A stretch of DNA of 64,000 nucleotides from Chamaelirium japonicum (taxonomy: Eukaryota; Streptophyta; Magnoliopsida; Liliales; Melanthiaceae). The notes beneath the pieces were generated by a model. That model had not been told where the DNA came from. It did no database searches and worked only from the letters and a program-made list of their open reading frames with translations. Every line of letters starts with the position of its first letter. Within the stretch, counting starts at the first letter, position 1. Made by a program: the position numbers and the translations under genes. Shown here in pieces: positions 43,646 to 54,902 of the stretch. Location of the stretch: the NCBI GenBank assembly GCA_947650365.1, contig OX393549.1, forward strand, positions 94,376,048 to 94,440,047, written 5' to 3'.

Positions 43646-44721
43646 TCCTTACTTGACAATGAGAATTCTTTCTGGTTATAAAAATGAGAATTCTTTCCAT
43701 GATCGAAACAGTGGGAGACAACTGTTGCTGTTTATTAATTACATAATTCCATAAACATTACATTAACGATCAAGATTTGCACACATGAACAAGACACAAC
43801 AATGCTGATGGGAAGTTCGCTCCACATTGTTCATTCCGGGAGTCGAACATGGAACCTCTCCATCATGGTAGACCGAAAGTACCATCGGGCCAACAACCCG
43901 TTGGCCTGTTCAATACTTTTGATTGGATGGAAGAATTTTATTTTCCGGGATATAATGATTGATGTGTATACCCATTGGAGTGTTATATGAGCCATCTATT
44001 CAAAACTATATTATCTCATAGAAATTCGGTGGTCTGCCACTTTTAAAGTGGTTCTACTTTGGAAGAGCATGACCCTTTCAAGTGAAAGATCTTCATCTTC
44101 CCTTCTTATTCATCTTGCATTTGTTTTTTCTTATTTAGAACACAAGAGAAACACGTCAAATTAGACTATAGTATATGAGTTTATGCTATTTTCAAAAAAA
44201 CAAATCTTGAAAAAATAGTATTTTTTAATATATAAATATATAGATGATTTAGGATTGAATAATTTGAAGCCCTTATGTCTTGGGCTATGATTAGAGTATC
44301 ATCTCCAAGGAACTCCCTATTCTTTTCTTTCAATTTGGGGAGTGACGGGCTTCATTTATAAAAAAAAAAAAACCATTTTTTTAAGCCAACACCAAGAGGC
44401 TCTCTATTCTTTTCCTATTTTTGAACATTGCCGATAATGGGAAACGAATGACGAAGACAAACCGTATGATACCTACCTCAGAATCGTTGGATTCAGTTCA
44501 GATTCAACATCTGGAGAGACATACGAAGTAGCAAACAACCTCTGCTCTGTACCCCGCTCTCTATTATAGCAAAGGAGGCGGAGCGACGGGCCCCTTGGAG
44601 ATGCTCTTAGTGATTGTATCAATAATTTCAGTAGAATACAATACCTAATGTAATGGTATATGGCCAAAGGTATGAGTGCATCAAACATAGGACAAATATA
44701 TAAAATATATCAAACCAGTTC

Positions 44722-44726
<5 letters not shown>

Positions 44727-44755
<29 letters not shown>
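44727..44755 (+). repeat. (TC)n microsatellite upstream of the VQ gene
   Basis: 29 bases of alternating T and C about 195 bp before the start codon. CT-rich tracts near starts are common in plant promoters and leaders; a role here is not shown. Confidence 0.9.
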
Positions 44756-44948
44756 AAAGCACCTATTCCTCTTCCAGTGCCCCAAGCCCTCTGATCTTTC
44801 TCACTACTCCACTAATTCAAGGAAAATAAACAAAATCACAGACTATTTATTGTTTACATAAAAGTATAGAAAGAGGGTTTAGGAGTTTTGCTGATTTTAT
44901 AGCTTCGTATCCCCTACACACTCCTGGTAGCGGTACTGATCACAGATC

Positions 44949-45809
44949 ATGGAGAAAAGCTATCATTCCTCTGTAATCAACCCCACCACCGCCGCCGCCG
45001 CCGCCGCCACCACGGCTGCCGCCACCACCAATACTGAACCTGCGGGTAATAGTAGCAGTAGTATAAGCAGCAGCTACTCAAACACCGGTACAACAGGCAC
45101 CCACATCCAGAACTCCCTCAAGGCCCTCAGCAAGTCGTCATACAAGATCTCCAAACCCCCCCCCAGAAACCCTAACCCCAACCCCAATCCTCTCCGCTCA
45201 GCTTCGCCACCACCACCTCCTCCCCTTCCTCCGCCACCGCCACCCGGTATAAATAGCAGCAGCAGCCAGCAGCCGCAGCCGCAGCCGCAGCCGCCGGTCT
45301 ACAACATCGACAAGAGCGACTTCCGCGACGTCGTGCAGAAGCTCACCGGCTCCCCGGCCCACCACCATAACCGCCCCGCGCCGCCCCCTCCACCTCCCGC
45401 CCCCGCCCACCGCCCTCCTATCTCCCGCCTCCACCGGATCCGCCCCCCGCCCCTCGCCCACCTATCCCCCCGCCCCCCGCCCCTGGTCCCCCCGCCCTCC
45501 GCCTTCCCGCCGCCTCCCTCCGGCGACGGGTGGCTGCGGCCGCCCCTCTCCCCCCTCCCGCCCTTCCCCGCAGTCAGCGCCGCCGCGGAGTCACCGATCA
45601 CCGCGTACATGCGCCGCCTCCACGGCGGACCCGCCGGCCAGCCACTCCTATCGCCGGGAACTGCGGCTCTGGTGCTCCCGCCGTCGCCTCTGGCGTTCGG
45701 GTGCATGCCGTCACCCCGGACGGCTTACCAGATGATGCTCTCCCCAAGCCTGTTGTTCCCGACATCGCCCGTGCCGCCGATGCCCAGCCCAAAGTGGGGG
45801 GATGTTTGA
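44949..45809 (+). CDS. VQ-motif protein, IKU1/VQ9-like
   Basis: 286 residues in one exon, ATG at 44949. The VQ motif FxxxVQxLTG is present as FRDVVQKLTG near residue 124 (45319-45348), within the usual setting VYNIDKSDFRDVVQKLTGSP. Before it are Ala/Thr-rich and Ser-rich tracts, a basic stretch NSLKALSKSSYKISKPP and a run of prolines; after it a Pro-rich region, a segment SPITAYMRRLHG and the C-terminal Ser-Pro motifs (LLSPG, MLSPSLLFPTSPVPPMPSPKWGD). This order resembles the IKU1 (VQ14)/VQ9 branch. VQ proteins are plant-specific nuclear cofactors that bind WRKY factors; IKU1 acts in endosperm growth with MINI3, but that role is only inferred by likeness here. VQ genes are commonly intronless. 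The gene is intact and very GC-rich (45150-45780) against its surroundings. Confidence 0.88.
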   Translation: MEKSYHSSVINPTTAAAAAATTAAATTNTEPAGNSSSSISSSYSNTGTTGTHIQNSLKALSKSSYKISKPPPRNPNPNPNPLRSASPPPPPPLPPPPPPGINSSSSQQPQPQPQPPVYNIDKSDFRDVVQKLTGSPAHHHNRPAPPPPPPAPAHRPPISRLHRIRPPPLAHLSPRPPPLVPPPSAFPPPPSGDGWLRPPLSPLPPFPAVSAAAESPITAYMRRLHGGPAGQPLLSPGTAALVLPPSPLAFGCMPSPRTAYQMMLSPSLLFPTSPVPPMPSPKWGDV

Positions 45810-47235
45810 CTCTGTTGGAGATTGGAGGTCTTGGGTCCAAGATGGTAAGCAAGTTTCTTTGCCGGATATCTCTTATGGACTTTCTTCAATTCCTTTACAA
45901 GTATGCATGGTTCTATCTTGGTGTAAATATGAACTGTAAGGATTAACCAGCATTGGTGGTTGTTTTTGGAGGGAGCCGATGATTTTATCGAATGGTTGTC
46001 TTTGTAAATGAATGGTGAAGATGTAGAACCCTAGAAAATTTGTTCTTTAGTTGGGGGGGGGGGGGGGGGGGGGGAAATTGCACACCTCTTTGATCAAATG
46101 TAATATCTTCTTATTCTCTAGTTGTTGGTTATGAGATTGAGCATGCGCTATCATATGTTGAGTCTTGGTGAGATGACATTTGACTACACACTCGCCGCCC
46201 TTTACTGCAAGATGATGTTTCACTAGAGTTTATGATCGAGTTACATTTCCGTACAATCTTAATGCCCTTTATTTACTGCATTCTAATTACATATGACCGA
46301 GTGGTTGTATAGAAATTAGAATTAACGCATCATCGCTTTCATTCCGTTGGATTTTTTTCTTTGGATCTAGGTCACCTTGTTAAAACATTCGCTCTTTCAA
46401 TGTTCGTTGTTCGATTAGTTTTAGTCCCTTTGCCGAGGACGACATAGATGCATATTTCTTTGACGTAATGTGCATTTGCGTTGCTTTGCACTTGATTTAG
46501 GTTTTTATATTAATTAGTGAGAGTATAATACTCTTTTATCTTTTAAAGCAGTCGAAAAGTTAAGCCTCATGTTCTATTTCCCCCAAAGATTTGGACAATC
46601 GAAAGGAATATTATACATGTATTATGTATATCCCTCAAGCAAAGTGTTTTCTACAAGAGAACTGCATTGTTTGGAATTCTATAAGACCAACATATTAATA
46701 GTGTGAAAAGAGGGACACTGAGAACGTCTTATCTTTCATTATTAGCTTGTTAGTAGGCTAAGGAAAAATGAAGTTGCATGAAAGTTGGAAAGAAAGGAAA
46801 ACTACATATTGAGTTACTAAACTTGGATTTTCCCTGGATATGTTGGTTCCTTGATCAAGGCATGAAGCATGCCATAAAAAATAAGACCCAGGTCTAGAAA
46901 TGGATGAGGTTGGAAAGAAATTTCCATGGTGGAAAGGTAGACCCTTATTCAATACAGGAAGCCTAATGTCATGCTATCTAACCTGCATTTTTTTCTACCT
47001 TTTATTTTTCCATTATGAGTGACAACTAAGAGAAATGAGATCATGAGTAAAATTTTCAGGGTGAGAGGAAAAGTCCCGAGGGGAATGGAATCCACTTGAT
47101 ATAAGCAAATTTTATAAAAGCAAGGTCAGAAGGTGTAGTGTCAAAACCCAACAAGGCTGTCTCATAGGTGTCTAATGACTTCCTAATCACTTGACAATCT
47201 TCACGTATGTAATTCAGAATTAGGATATATAGAAG
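45810..47235. other. Downstream region of the VQ gene
   Basis: AT-rich spacer with a 22-base G run at 46053-46074. No coding frame with family likeness and no RNA gene seen. The 3' end of the VQ transcript should lie in the first few hundred bases, but no single polyadenylation site stands out. Confidence 0.45.
46053..46074 (+). repeat. G22 homopolymer
   Basis: A run of 22 G. Length in the assembly may be uncertain, since long G runs are hard to sequence. Confidence 0.9.
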
Positions 47236-47640
47236 AAACCACTCTTTTAAACTCGGTGACTAGGCTCAACTCGGCTATACTGACTCGACTCGGTTGGTAT
47301 TCGGGTTGACTCGCCTATCGACTCGGCTCGATAATAACTAAGTCCATGACTTGGTTGTCTCGGACCAAAACTCGGTTGACTCACTCGAAAACTTTCCATA
47401 GGTGATAGCCATATATTTGAATGTTTCATCAATATATTCATATATGTTTATAAAAACTTCATCTTATGTATAATTTATCAATAATATTCAGTTTTATGCT
47501 AGATACATATATATAATGAATCGAAGTAACATATTATCGGTATCGAGTTTTGGGTCATCACTCAGTCAGGTTTTGACCGAGTTTCTGAGTACACTAGACA
47601 AATTTTCGAGTCGAGTCAAGTTTTCAAGTTTTAAAAAAAA
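47236..47640. mobile_element. Possible MITE with ACTCGG repeats
   Basis: The segment opens with TTTTAAACTCGGTGACT and closes with TTTTCGAGTCGAGTCAAG and TTTTCAAGTTTTAAAA, and is dotted with ACTCGG, GACTCG and CGAGT. A short element with the same words is in the last intron of the 14-3-3 gene (58970-59095). The inverted ends are imperfect and no target duplication was found. Confidence 0.4.
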
Positions 47641-49199
47641 TGGAAGAAACATAGGTTCAAACTGGATGAAGAGGTGTATCCCAGATGAGATGTAAAAAGA
47701 AAGCACTAAAAGCCTTCTCCATTCTTAAATCCCAGAAGATTGGATGAGATATAAAGATACTAATGGTCGTAGTGAGTTTGACTATGTAGAAATATTTTAG
47801 TGGAAGTTATGATATATCCAACTTTGCTGATGAAGAAATGACAGAGTATGGTTTAGCTATTTGCCTATCTCTACTCTGTTAAGTGTAAAGTGGAGGCTTG
47901 AACTAAGGTCATAAGGTAATTTCGAGTAGCTTTATGGAGTATAGAATGACATACTAGTCACTAATCATATTATCACGGGGAAATCATGTAGTTTAGTAGC
48001 TACTATTTTTGGACACTTGCTATTTTCTGACCATGGCAAGTCTTTTTTATTTGTTTTCCAATACCTATTTCGGAGAAATTTGGAGTTGTATTATGATTTT
48101 TATGCATTGTACTAGTCTATGTTGCGATGATTTCCACACGTACTAAGCCATGTGACTAGCACAATAACATTTGTGAAGAACTAAACATGTGCTTTAAAAT
48201 CAAACAGTAGCGATGATTTCCAAACTAGCACATGATCACTTAAGCGAAGAACATGTGCTTAAATAATATATTTGGGAATACTATAGGTGATTGGATCAAA
48301 TGTTGTCATAAATTTGAGATTTAGAAGCTTCAATGAAAGGCTCGACTCGCATTGAACTTAAGTGAAGTTGGTTGTGACGGCAGAAGCAAACACACGAGGT
48401 CGATGATGAAGTATGCCAAGGTCAAACCTCAAAGAAATCAAACACAACTGATGACACACAAGAACAACAATGTAAGTGGAAAACCTCCAAACCAAACGAA
48501 AAGCCGCAAGCAACAATGATCAGGAAAGTCATTACTATGAGAGTTTACATGTTACAACTTACAATATATAGATCCTCAGCCCTCTCACAAACACCTCTTA
48601 GAGCACAACATAGAAACACCTTGAGACACGAGAGAATTACCGAGAAATTGGCACATAAATCTACTTCAAGAGAGAGACCACCGAGCAAGAACCTGAGATC
48701 CACCAAGGAACCCACCAAAAAAGTCCTCTCTCTCTCTCTCTCCTATGTTACGTGAATCGCACCAATGACCATTTTTAAGATGCATCATGACCCTTTATGT
48801 ATATAAGTTGGACAAGAGACCCCCTTTATACGATATTGAGTTTCCCACAAGCAAACGATACATGTTGTTCAGGTGGCCCACCATATGACTCTTTAAAACT
48901 CACTGATATAACAAAATTGGCCATCACTTTCATAATGTTCACATCTATTGGCTCTACCTTGATCTCCGTGTAATTGCCATGTACAAATCTCATGACCGTG
49001 CCCCCTTGCCTTCCGCATGTTGTATGCGTGCCCCCTTTTCTACTTTAATTTTCTCATAGCTCTTTCTTCTCTCCCCTCTCTTGCATGCCTCATGTGACTT
49101 ATTTATGGTCCATAAACCCTTAAAGAAGAGAGATTTGGTGATTTTTGAGAGTGATTTTGATACGGGAGCATCCAACGGTTTGATGTTTAGAAAAAAAAA
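47641..49199. other. Intergenic DNA, nothing recognised
   Basis: AT-rich spacer. A GC-richer stretch at 48360-48750 ends in a (TC) run (48724-48741) and may be part of an old LTR, but no ends or domains can be named. No gene seen. Confidence 0.4.
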
Positions 49200-51049
49200 T
49201 CAGAAAAAATAAATACTGAAATTAGTAGTTGAGAATAAAAAATTAATATTTGAACAAAATATTGTTTATTCTAAAATTATTTTAATCCCAAAATATTTTA
49301 TTTTTGGAATTATTAATTATGATATTTTAAATATGGGTTTGTTATTTGTAAGATTTGGTTAGATTTAAATCCTTTGAATAAGGAATCAATATCTTTTTAT
49401 TAGAATAAAATTTGATTAGATTTAAATCTTTTTAAATAAGGCAAGTCTTATCTTTTTACTAGGAATCATCTTTGTTTTCTACTTAAAGGTCTCTAGGCCT
49501 CCATTGTAATACATAAATGAGATAAATGAATTGCTTTTTAGTTGTATGATCCATGATTGGATTTGAATAGAGGAGGATTCCTCAAGTCGGGTGGACTCCA
49601 GATCTTCTCCCCCATCTCTCTATCTTCCGCTCTTGTGTTTGTCATTATCAACGACCACGTGCTCACGGCCTCCCGCCATGGCTTTGACCCCCGACCAACT
49701 ACCACCCATGGCTTCCCCCGAGGCCCACCTTTGTCCTGCATCAGATTTCCTTCCAAATAATTCCATGTTAATTTCTCCTTCATCGGAAGTCCCTTCATCC
49801 TTTTATTTCAACCTTTTATGTGCGATCATGGACTTCTTTGATGCCATTAGTGGAGTGTTCCTCGGCTCGCAAACAGCTCTTCTAGTTACATTCAAGTCAC
49901 GTTGAGATCATTATTTCTTCTATTTTGTCGAGCTTTTATCTTACCTTATTCAAGACAATCCTTTTCTCCTTCTCTGCCTTGCATTTGTCTTGACTCTTGA
50001 CTTAATCTCCAATTTGATGGAATTCCTGGCAGCTAGTCTTATTTTGCAACCCCATTAGATATCTGGTCTAGATTGATTGCTTTTGGTTGGTCTCCCTTTC
50101 TCATTTGTAAGTTTCCATAATCATTTTATGTTATATTGATACTGAAATTCTGCCATCCCGAATGTTATTGTATCTTTTTTATTCCTAGTTTGCTAATTAG
50201 TAATTTCATCATGCTATTTTAGCCTGAGAGTTGATTAACGACATGTATGCTTGCTGTTTGGTAATTTCTGCACATTCGGAGTCGAGTAGAGAATTCAACA
50301 TAGTTATTTAAAAAATAGACTGCATCCACATTAAAATCTAAGACATTGCATCATATCATTGGTACTAAAGCGAGTTAGGCCTAGAAGTCGTGGATTTTCT
50401 TGGCTTTAAATTTGCACTTTTCAGTGTTCATTGTTGCCCATCACCCAATTTCTAACTTAATTGGCGTTGTAGGTTGCATCTTTTAGCATAGTTTGCATTT
50501 TAGCTGTTAGATATTGCATCCTAGTATGTATTAGTCGTGGTCATAGGGTTTTAGGTGGTGTTTTTATTAGGTGTCAGTTACATATTCTATTTTATTCTAG
50601 TGTCATATATAGAGTTTATATATCCACATTCAAGGGTTTTGTTGGACTATGGCCTTGATTTTCAATTAGTTATAGGTATTTGTTTACCGAATGTCGGGCC
50701 AAGATCATATGCAGGATAATGGGCATGAGGCCTTTCGTTAACATTGCTTGCAGTGATGGATAGATCAACTTACTTAGGTCATGGATAGAATACAACGTTA
50801 TAGCCAATCAAAGTTCATGTTCGGAGACCTAGTAAAGCCCCCTTAAGCAACTAATGCATAGAATTAAAAGGGTACCTGGATTCATGACAGAAGGATCGAT
50901 GCCTTGAGTAGGAGAGCTCATCTCCTCATCACTTTTGAGTCTAACTGTGGTCTCCTTTGATTTCTATAAGGATTGGCTTCCTATTGATTCATATTTTGGC
51001 CCTCCAAACTGGGAATGCCCCATTACTGCTTACATTATCCTGGAGAGTG
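49200..51049 (+). mobile_element. Decayed gypsy-type element, LTR and 5' part
   Basis: The stretch precedes an integrase fossil (51050-51490). TTGGTACTAAAGCGAG at 50359-50374 resembles the initiator-Met primer binding site (TGGTATCAGAGC) with changes, so an LTR may end near 50357. The part before it contains CCTCCATTGTAATACATAAA (49499-49518), like an LTR R region. Between 50375 and 51049 no protein domain is certain. The small plus-strand frames at 49557-49905 have no family likeness. Confidence 0.35.
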
Positions 51050-51490
51050 TTTTGATTAGTGATACTTGTTTCTGCATCTGTGAGAATTTGTTTATAAAAC
51101 TTATAAGCGAGTTGCACAATGACGGTAAAGGTGCTAATTTTGGAAAAACCAAGATCTCATAACTCATAGAAGAGCGATGCTCCTAGTCTAACATACACCA
51201 ATATGTTTTATTTATCAATCATTGTCGAACTTGGGTCGTTCAAAGGTTAATTTCATAAAACAGGTTTATATGCTCCGTTGTCGATTCGTAATATGGGAGG
51301 AATTTCTATGGCTTGATTTAGGATTGGCCAAGCTTGCAAGGAGGTTAGGTGTTAATTTTGTCGTAGTTGATAGATTCTATAAGATGATTCTCTTTATTCA
51401 TTAAGAAGCATTCATGATCATTAATTTCGCAAATAGGTTCATTGAAGATTACCCTCTTGTAATATTTATGGGTACCCTATTTCCCATACG
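51050..51490 (+). pseudogene. Fossil Ty3/gypsy integrase
   Basis: Broken frames on the plus strand carry recognisable integrase pieces in the right order: zinc-binding segment (LISELHNDGKGANFGKTKIS, 51092-51160), the linker before the core (GLYAPLSIR, 51265-51291), and the core start (WEEF near 51297, LGLAKLARRLGVNFVVVDRFYKM, then LFIH), matching the usual WEDxSMDFxxGLP..VFVVVDRFSKMxxFI layout. Stops (51161 and 51402) and frameshifts break it. It is an old relic and distinct from the Tat element; the core resembles that of chromovirus-type elements. Confidence 0.7.
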
Positions 51491-51529
51491 TTGGTTAAAC
51501 TATGCTTTGTTCTGCTGCCAATCAGAATT

Positions 51530-51680
51530 TAATACTATAAGGTTCATTGTTACTTCCAATCAGCTGACTTCCAACTATGCTTTGTTTTGTTTCCACAATT
51601 ACTCTCTCTTTAATACTATAAGGTTCATTGTTACTTCCAATCAGCTGACTTCCAACTATGCTTTGTTTTGTTTCCACAAT

Positions 51681-51682
<2 letters not shown>
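51530..51682 (+). repeat. 79-bp tandem duplication
   Basis: A stretch with ACTATAAGGTTCATTGTTACT, CAATCAGCTGACTTCC and TATGCTTTGTTTTGTTTCC occurs twice head to tail, starting near 51534 and 51614, nearly identical. The second copy runs into the (CT)n run. Confidence 0.9.

Positions 51683-51733
<51 letters not shown>
51683..51733 (+). repeat. (CT)n microsatellite
   Basis: 51 bases of pure CT repeat directly after the 79-bp duplication. Confidence 0.97.
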
Positions 51734-51736
<3 letters not shown>

Positions 51737-52035
51737 ACTGTTGATGTTGGTACCACCTGAAAATCCAATGGTTTGATGTCAATATTATTGTTCCATGGTC
51801 TACTGATTCGACGGTGGTGCCTTATATGATACCTTAGAACAGTTGGGGTGCCGATTGAGAAGGGTAAGCGGCTTTGGCAAAACATATATGGCTGATCGAA
51901 AGCTGGTTGGCTCCGTCCGATCATCTACATTTCGGGCATAACTCGTTTGGGTTGGCATCATCTTAGTTGCTCTATGGCCTAATTTGATAGTTCTTATTGC
52001 CTAGCTAGCTGCACTTTGCATTCGGAGGGAGTTGC

Positions 52036-52545
52036 TGAAAACTCCTTTTGAGGAGATGTTTTAAGCCTAATGACTTTGAAATGTTGTAGACGGAATTGTC
52101 CTCCACAGCATTTCAAATTCTTTTTTGGGATGCCACCGAACCAGTGAACCACCAAACACCGAACGCCGTAGCTCGCCGCTTCCAAACCACCAAACACATC
52201 CGCTCGCCGCCACCGTTCACCGAATGCCACCGCCGCCACGGAACCACTGAACGACGACGACGACGCTCGCCCCCGCCTCTAAACCGAACCTAACCCTACC
52301 CCTGAGATCTACAGGCCATGTGATGAACCCTAGACCTGAGATCTCATTGAACCGCCGTCGGAGCTGCTCGCCAGGGTTGTTGCCCTCGCCTCCTCTGTTG
52401 CAGCAGTCGCTGCTGCCAGAGCTGCTCATCGATCCTCCGCCGCCGCTGTCGTCGTCGGAGCTACTCAGTAGAGAGGGGAGAAGACAGAGGTAGTTTTAGA
52501 TTTATCGTGAAAAGGAGGAACCTTAGGCTAAATGAAACAATTCGG
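52036..52545 (+). mobile_element. TIR element, family A/B (copy 1)
   Basis: The left end (AGGAGATGTTTTAAGCCTAA, about 52050-52070) and right end (inverted TTTAGCCTAAGGTTCCTCC, about 52513-52532) match the right and left ends of the element at 55566-56136, read in reverse. The interiors share ACCGAACCTAACC and ATGAACCCTAGACCTGAGATC (52277-52345). The middle is GC-rich with CGCC triplets (52150-52280 and 52345-52480), looking like captured coding sequence, but no domain can be named. No clear target duplication. Mutator-like behaviour is possible but not shown. Confidence 0.55.
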
Positions 52546-52968
52546 TGTCATGTTTATACGAAGTATCTGTTTTCAAGGATCTCTCACACATTAACCATTT
52601 TTTTTTTCTGTCATGGAAAATAGAAACGATTGAGGGATCCCATTGGACGACATGAGCTTGCTGGTCTTACTGCATTTATATCTCTAAGTGAAATGAGTAT
52701 GGAAGATCGGCCCACTTCAAGCTCGGACTAATCCCTTTGCGAGTGAAGCCCGTCCCACTCGGCAATTCCCACTTCACTCCTGGATAAATCGAGGGGAGGA
52801 GGAGTTGAACCCACAACCTCCTCACCAAAGCATAAGTTGCTTTACCAACTCTCATACCCCCTGGTGGGTATCTGCTCATGCTTTCCATTGTGGTTTTGCT
52901 GGATGTGATCAGAGTTCCACATGTTTCTGATTTCAACAAAATTATAGCTTCCCAGACTTCATTGAGAT
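52546..52968. other. Intergenic DNA, nothing recognised
   Basis: Spacer between the TIR element and the MITE at 52969. No coding frame on either strand shows a domain. Confidence 0.4.
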
Positions 52969-53165
52969 TTAATATAAGGGAAAGTTGCACTTGACCACCA
53001 TGAAGTTTAGACCAAAGCCACGTACCCCACCCCCTCAAGTTTTTTTCTTTCCAAATCAGTCCCTGTAATCTAAAATGTTAGCACAATACCCTCTTTTGCC
53101 AACTACTAAATATCCTCTCTATGAAGTTTCTATCTAATCAAAACTGAATTGAAGGGGGTAAAATG

Positions 53166-54169
53166 TAGTTTCTATCTAAATATCGTCCACTGCTAACCAG
53201 ATCCTTTTTGCAACGAATTGGACTTTCTCCCTTTTGAATGTATCCATTGCGAGTCTCTGGAGGACATTGATCACTTATTATTTTTATGTCCATTTGCAGT
53301 GCAAGTATGGACAGCTTTGGAACGATTATCTGGTTGCACTCTTCGGTTAACTGGCTTGGACCAGCTTGCAGCAATGCTCACTCAGGGGTAACAATCCACA
53401 TTAAGTGTGAAACTTGCGCTCCTACTACAATGATGTTGGTTATTGTGGAAGGCACGAAATCTGAAACTGTTTCAGAATCAGAGGATATTTCCAGCACACG
53501 TAGCCTATCAAATTTGATCTTTGACCCATGAATATTACCAAGCACATAATCTTTCTCTACAGACACAGCACACTCGGCAAATAGATTATTGTATTATTAA
53601 GTGGGTTCCTCCTGAAATTAATATCATCAAAGTCAACTTTGATAGTTTGGTCGACAATGAATTTGCTGGAGCTGGCTTTATCATTAGAGATCACGCAGGC
53701 AAAATCCTTAAAGCTGGAGCCATCCCATTAAATACGAGATCGGTTGCCATTGCAGAGGCTCGAGCACTATGGGAGGGAGTTAAAGCAACTAATGGAATCT
53801 TTGATCAAATATGGATCGAAAGGGATTCGCTAACTACTATTATGGAAGTTCAACAACAACACATTAGTTCCAATCCTATTATTGCATATGTCAGACGCAT
53901 GTTGAGTCAGTTTGTCTCCTGCAGAATCTCTCATGTCTACAGGGAAGAAAATTCAGCTGTTGATTGGCTCTCAAAGCAAGCAACGAAGATGAAGACTCCA
54001 GTAAGTTGGCAGCGAGAATATCCACATGGTCTTCGGGTTCTCTGTCAAGACGACATTGGTCCCCGTTGTTTTTGCCGGCCAATAGCCTTGCAGCTTGCTT
54101 CTAATATCTAGTCAGATGTAGTATAACTTTTAGTGGTGGAATATGTAATTCTATTACAAAAAAAAAAAT
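53166..54169 (+). mobile_element. 5'-truncated LINE
   Basis: The segment keeps only the 3' end of a plant LINE: a zinc-finger-like RT-associated stretch (ECIHCESLEDIDHLLFLCPF, 53235-53295), a broken linker, an RNase H domain (53600-53990) and a poly(A) run at 54159-54169. Plus orientation. The target duplication may be the GAATTGAAGGGGG stretch found on both sides, but an extra 38 bp lies between the poly(A) and the right copy. Confidence 0.75.
53521..54111 (+). pseudogene. LINE RNase H domain, C-terminal end of ORF2
   Basis: 196-codon open frame. KWVPPEINIIKVNFDS, GAGFIIRDHAGKIL, AEARALWEGV, IERDSLTTI and VYREENSAVDWLSKQA mark the RVT_3-type RNase H at the C-terminus of plant LINE ORF2 proteins. 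The catalytic set is present (Asp in FDS, Glu in AEA, Asp in ERDS, Asp in AVDW). The reverse transcriptase is missing and the zinc-finger part just upstream is in another frame with a stop near 53388, so this is a relic. Similar frames are often mis-annotated as host RNase H genes. Confidence 0.75.
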
Positions 54170-54300
54170 ACAGGGCTGGTTAAGTGATTTTGGGCTAAAC
54201 TTTAAGAATTGAAGGGGGGTAAAATGTAGTTGAATAACTGCAGGGGGGGTTTAAGTGATTTTGGGATAAACTTTAGGGGTAAAGCATAATTACCCTTAAT

Positions 54301-54717
54301 GTAATAACAACTTGGGCAGCCGGCAAGGAAGGTGAGGGGGCCCTTCGGTCTTGAGTTCACCTCTCTACTCCAGTGCCAAAAAATGCAGGTAAGGCCGGTA
54401 GCGAACACGATCGTACGATGCAGAATCGGTGGCCGTGATGAGCAATCGCCCCGTTATTGACGAACGAACCCTTGCAAATCTCAACCGTTGCTTCTCCATC
54501 GCAAGCAAGTGGTCACCACCAGCCTCTTACTGGTCATTTTCGTTACTGGAGCAGAGTCGAACTCGTCTGGCTCGCGGGAAAGAACCTGGATGCGCATCAC
54601 TTGCACATGGCCATTCGACTCTGGACGGATGATAATACAGAGTAACAACAAAACAGCCACCCTTTGTTTGACTTTGACCCAAAAGAAGAAAACAAAAGTT
54701 TGGCCCTCTACCAACCA
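54301..54717. other. Intergenic DNA, nothing recognised
   Basis: Short overlapping frames of 67-99 residues show no family likeness. No transposon end other than the following MITE. Confidence 0.4.
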
Positions 54718-54902
54718 AGAAAATTTTCAGCATACTAAGCATACGATACAACCGTGGGACCCACTGCGATTCAAGAGATGGGGGTAGCGGGCCCGAACAC
54801 ATAGGGGTATTGACTCTTAGCCACTCAGAGCGTGCTGATAGGCTCTAGAGGCAATGGGCTTCGCAGTTATATGGTATGCAAGATGTGCTGGAAATTTTCC
54901 CC
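54718..54902. mobile_element. MITE with long inverted ends (copy 2)
   Basis: Left end AAAATTTTCAGCATA with ACGATACAACCG (to 54754), right end GCAGTTATATGGTATGCAAG through GAAATTTTCCCC (54863-54902), inverted to each other and like the copy at 42440-42604. The shared right end reads TATGGTATGCA..GATGT.CTG in both. 185 bp; no clear target duplication. Confidence 0.6.

Larger units (their letters stand above)
42283..44948. other. Upstream region of the VQ gene
   Basis: Mostly AT-rich spacer. It holds a 165-bp MITE (42440-42604), a 183-bp tandem duplication (43278-43645) and a (TC)n run at 44727-44755, 194 bp before the VQ start codon. No convincing coding frame. A weak TATA-like TTTACATAAAAGTATAG is at 44853-44869. 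Confidence 0.5.
52969..54300. mobile_element. MITE-like repeat split by a LINE fragment
   Basis: Left part starts TTAATATAAGGGAAAGTTGC (52970-52989) and includes CATGAAGTTTAGACC; right part ends CTTTAGGGGTAAAGCATAAT and TACCCTTAAT (54271-54300). Read inverted, the right end gives TAAGGGTAATTATGCTTTAC and AAAGTTTATCCC, like the left end. GAATTGAAGGGGGTAAAATG occurs on both sides of the LINE (about 53144 and 54208, the second copy with one more G). Boundaries are approximate. Confidence 0.45.

Noticed and set aside
45198-45946. Arg/Gly-rich frames overlapping the VQ gene on both strands
   Set aside because: Shadow frames of the GC-rich, Pro-rich coding sequence; only the +44949 frame has the VQ motif.
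49557-49905. Small plus-strand frames of 67-104 residues
   Set aside because: No family likeness, overlap one another in different frames, and lie in a likely LTR relic.
53521-54111. Host ribonuclease H gene
   Set aside because: Domain type, upstream zinc-finger remains and poly(A) show it is the 3' end of a LINE.
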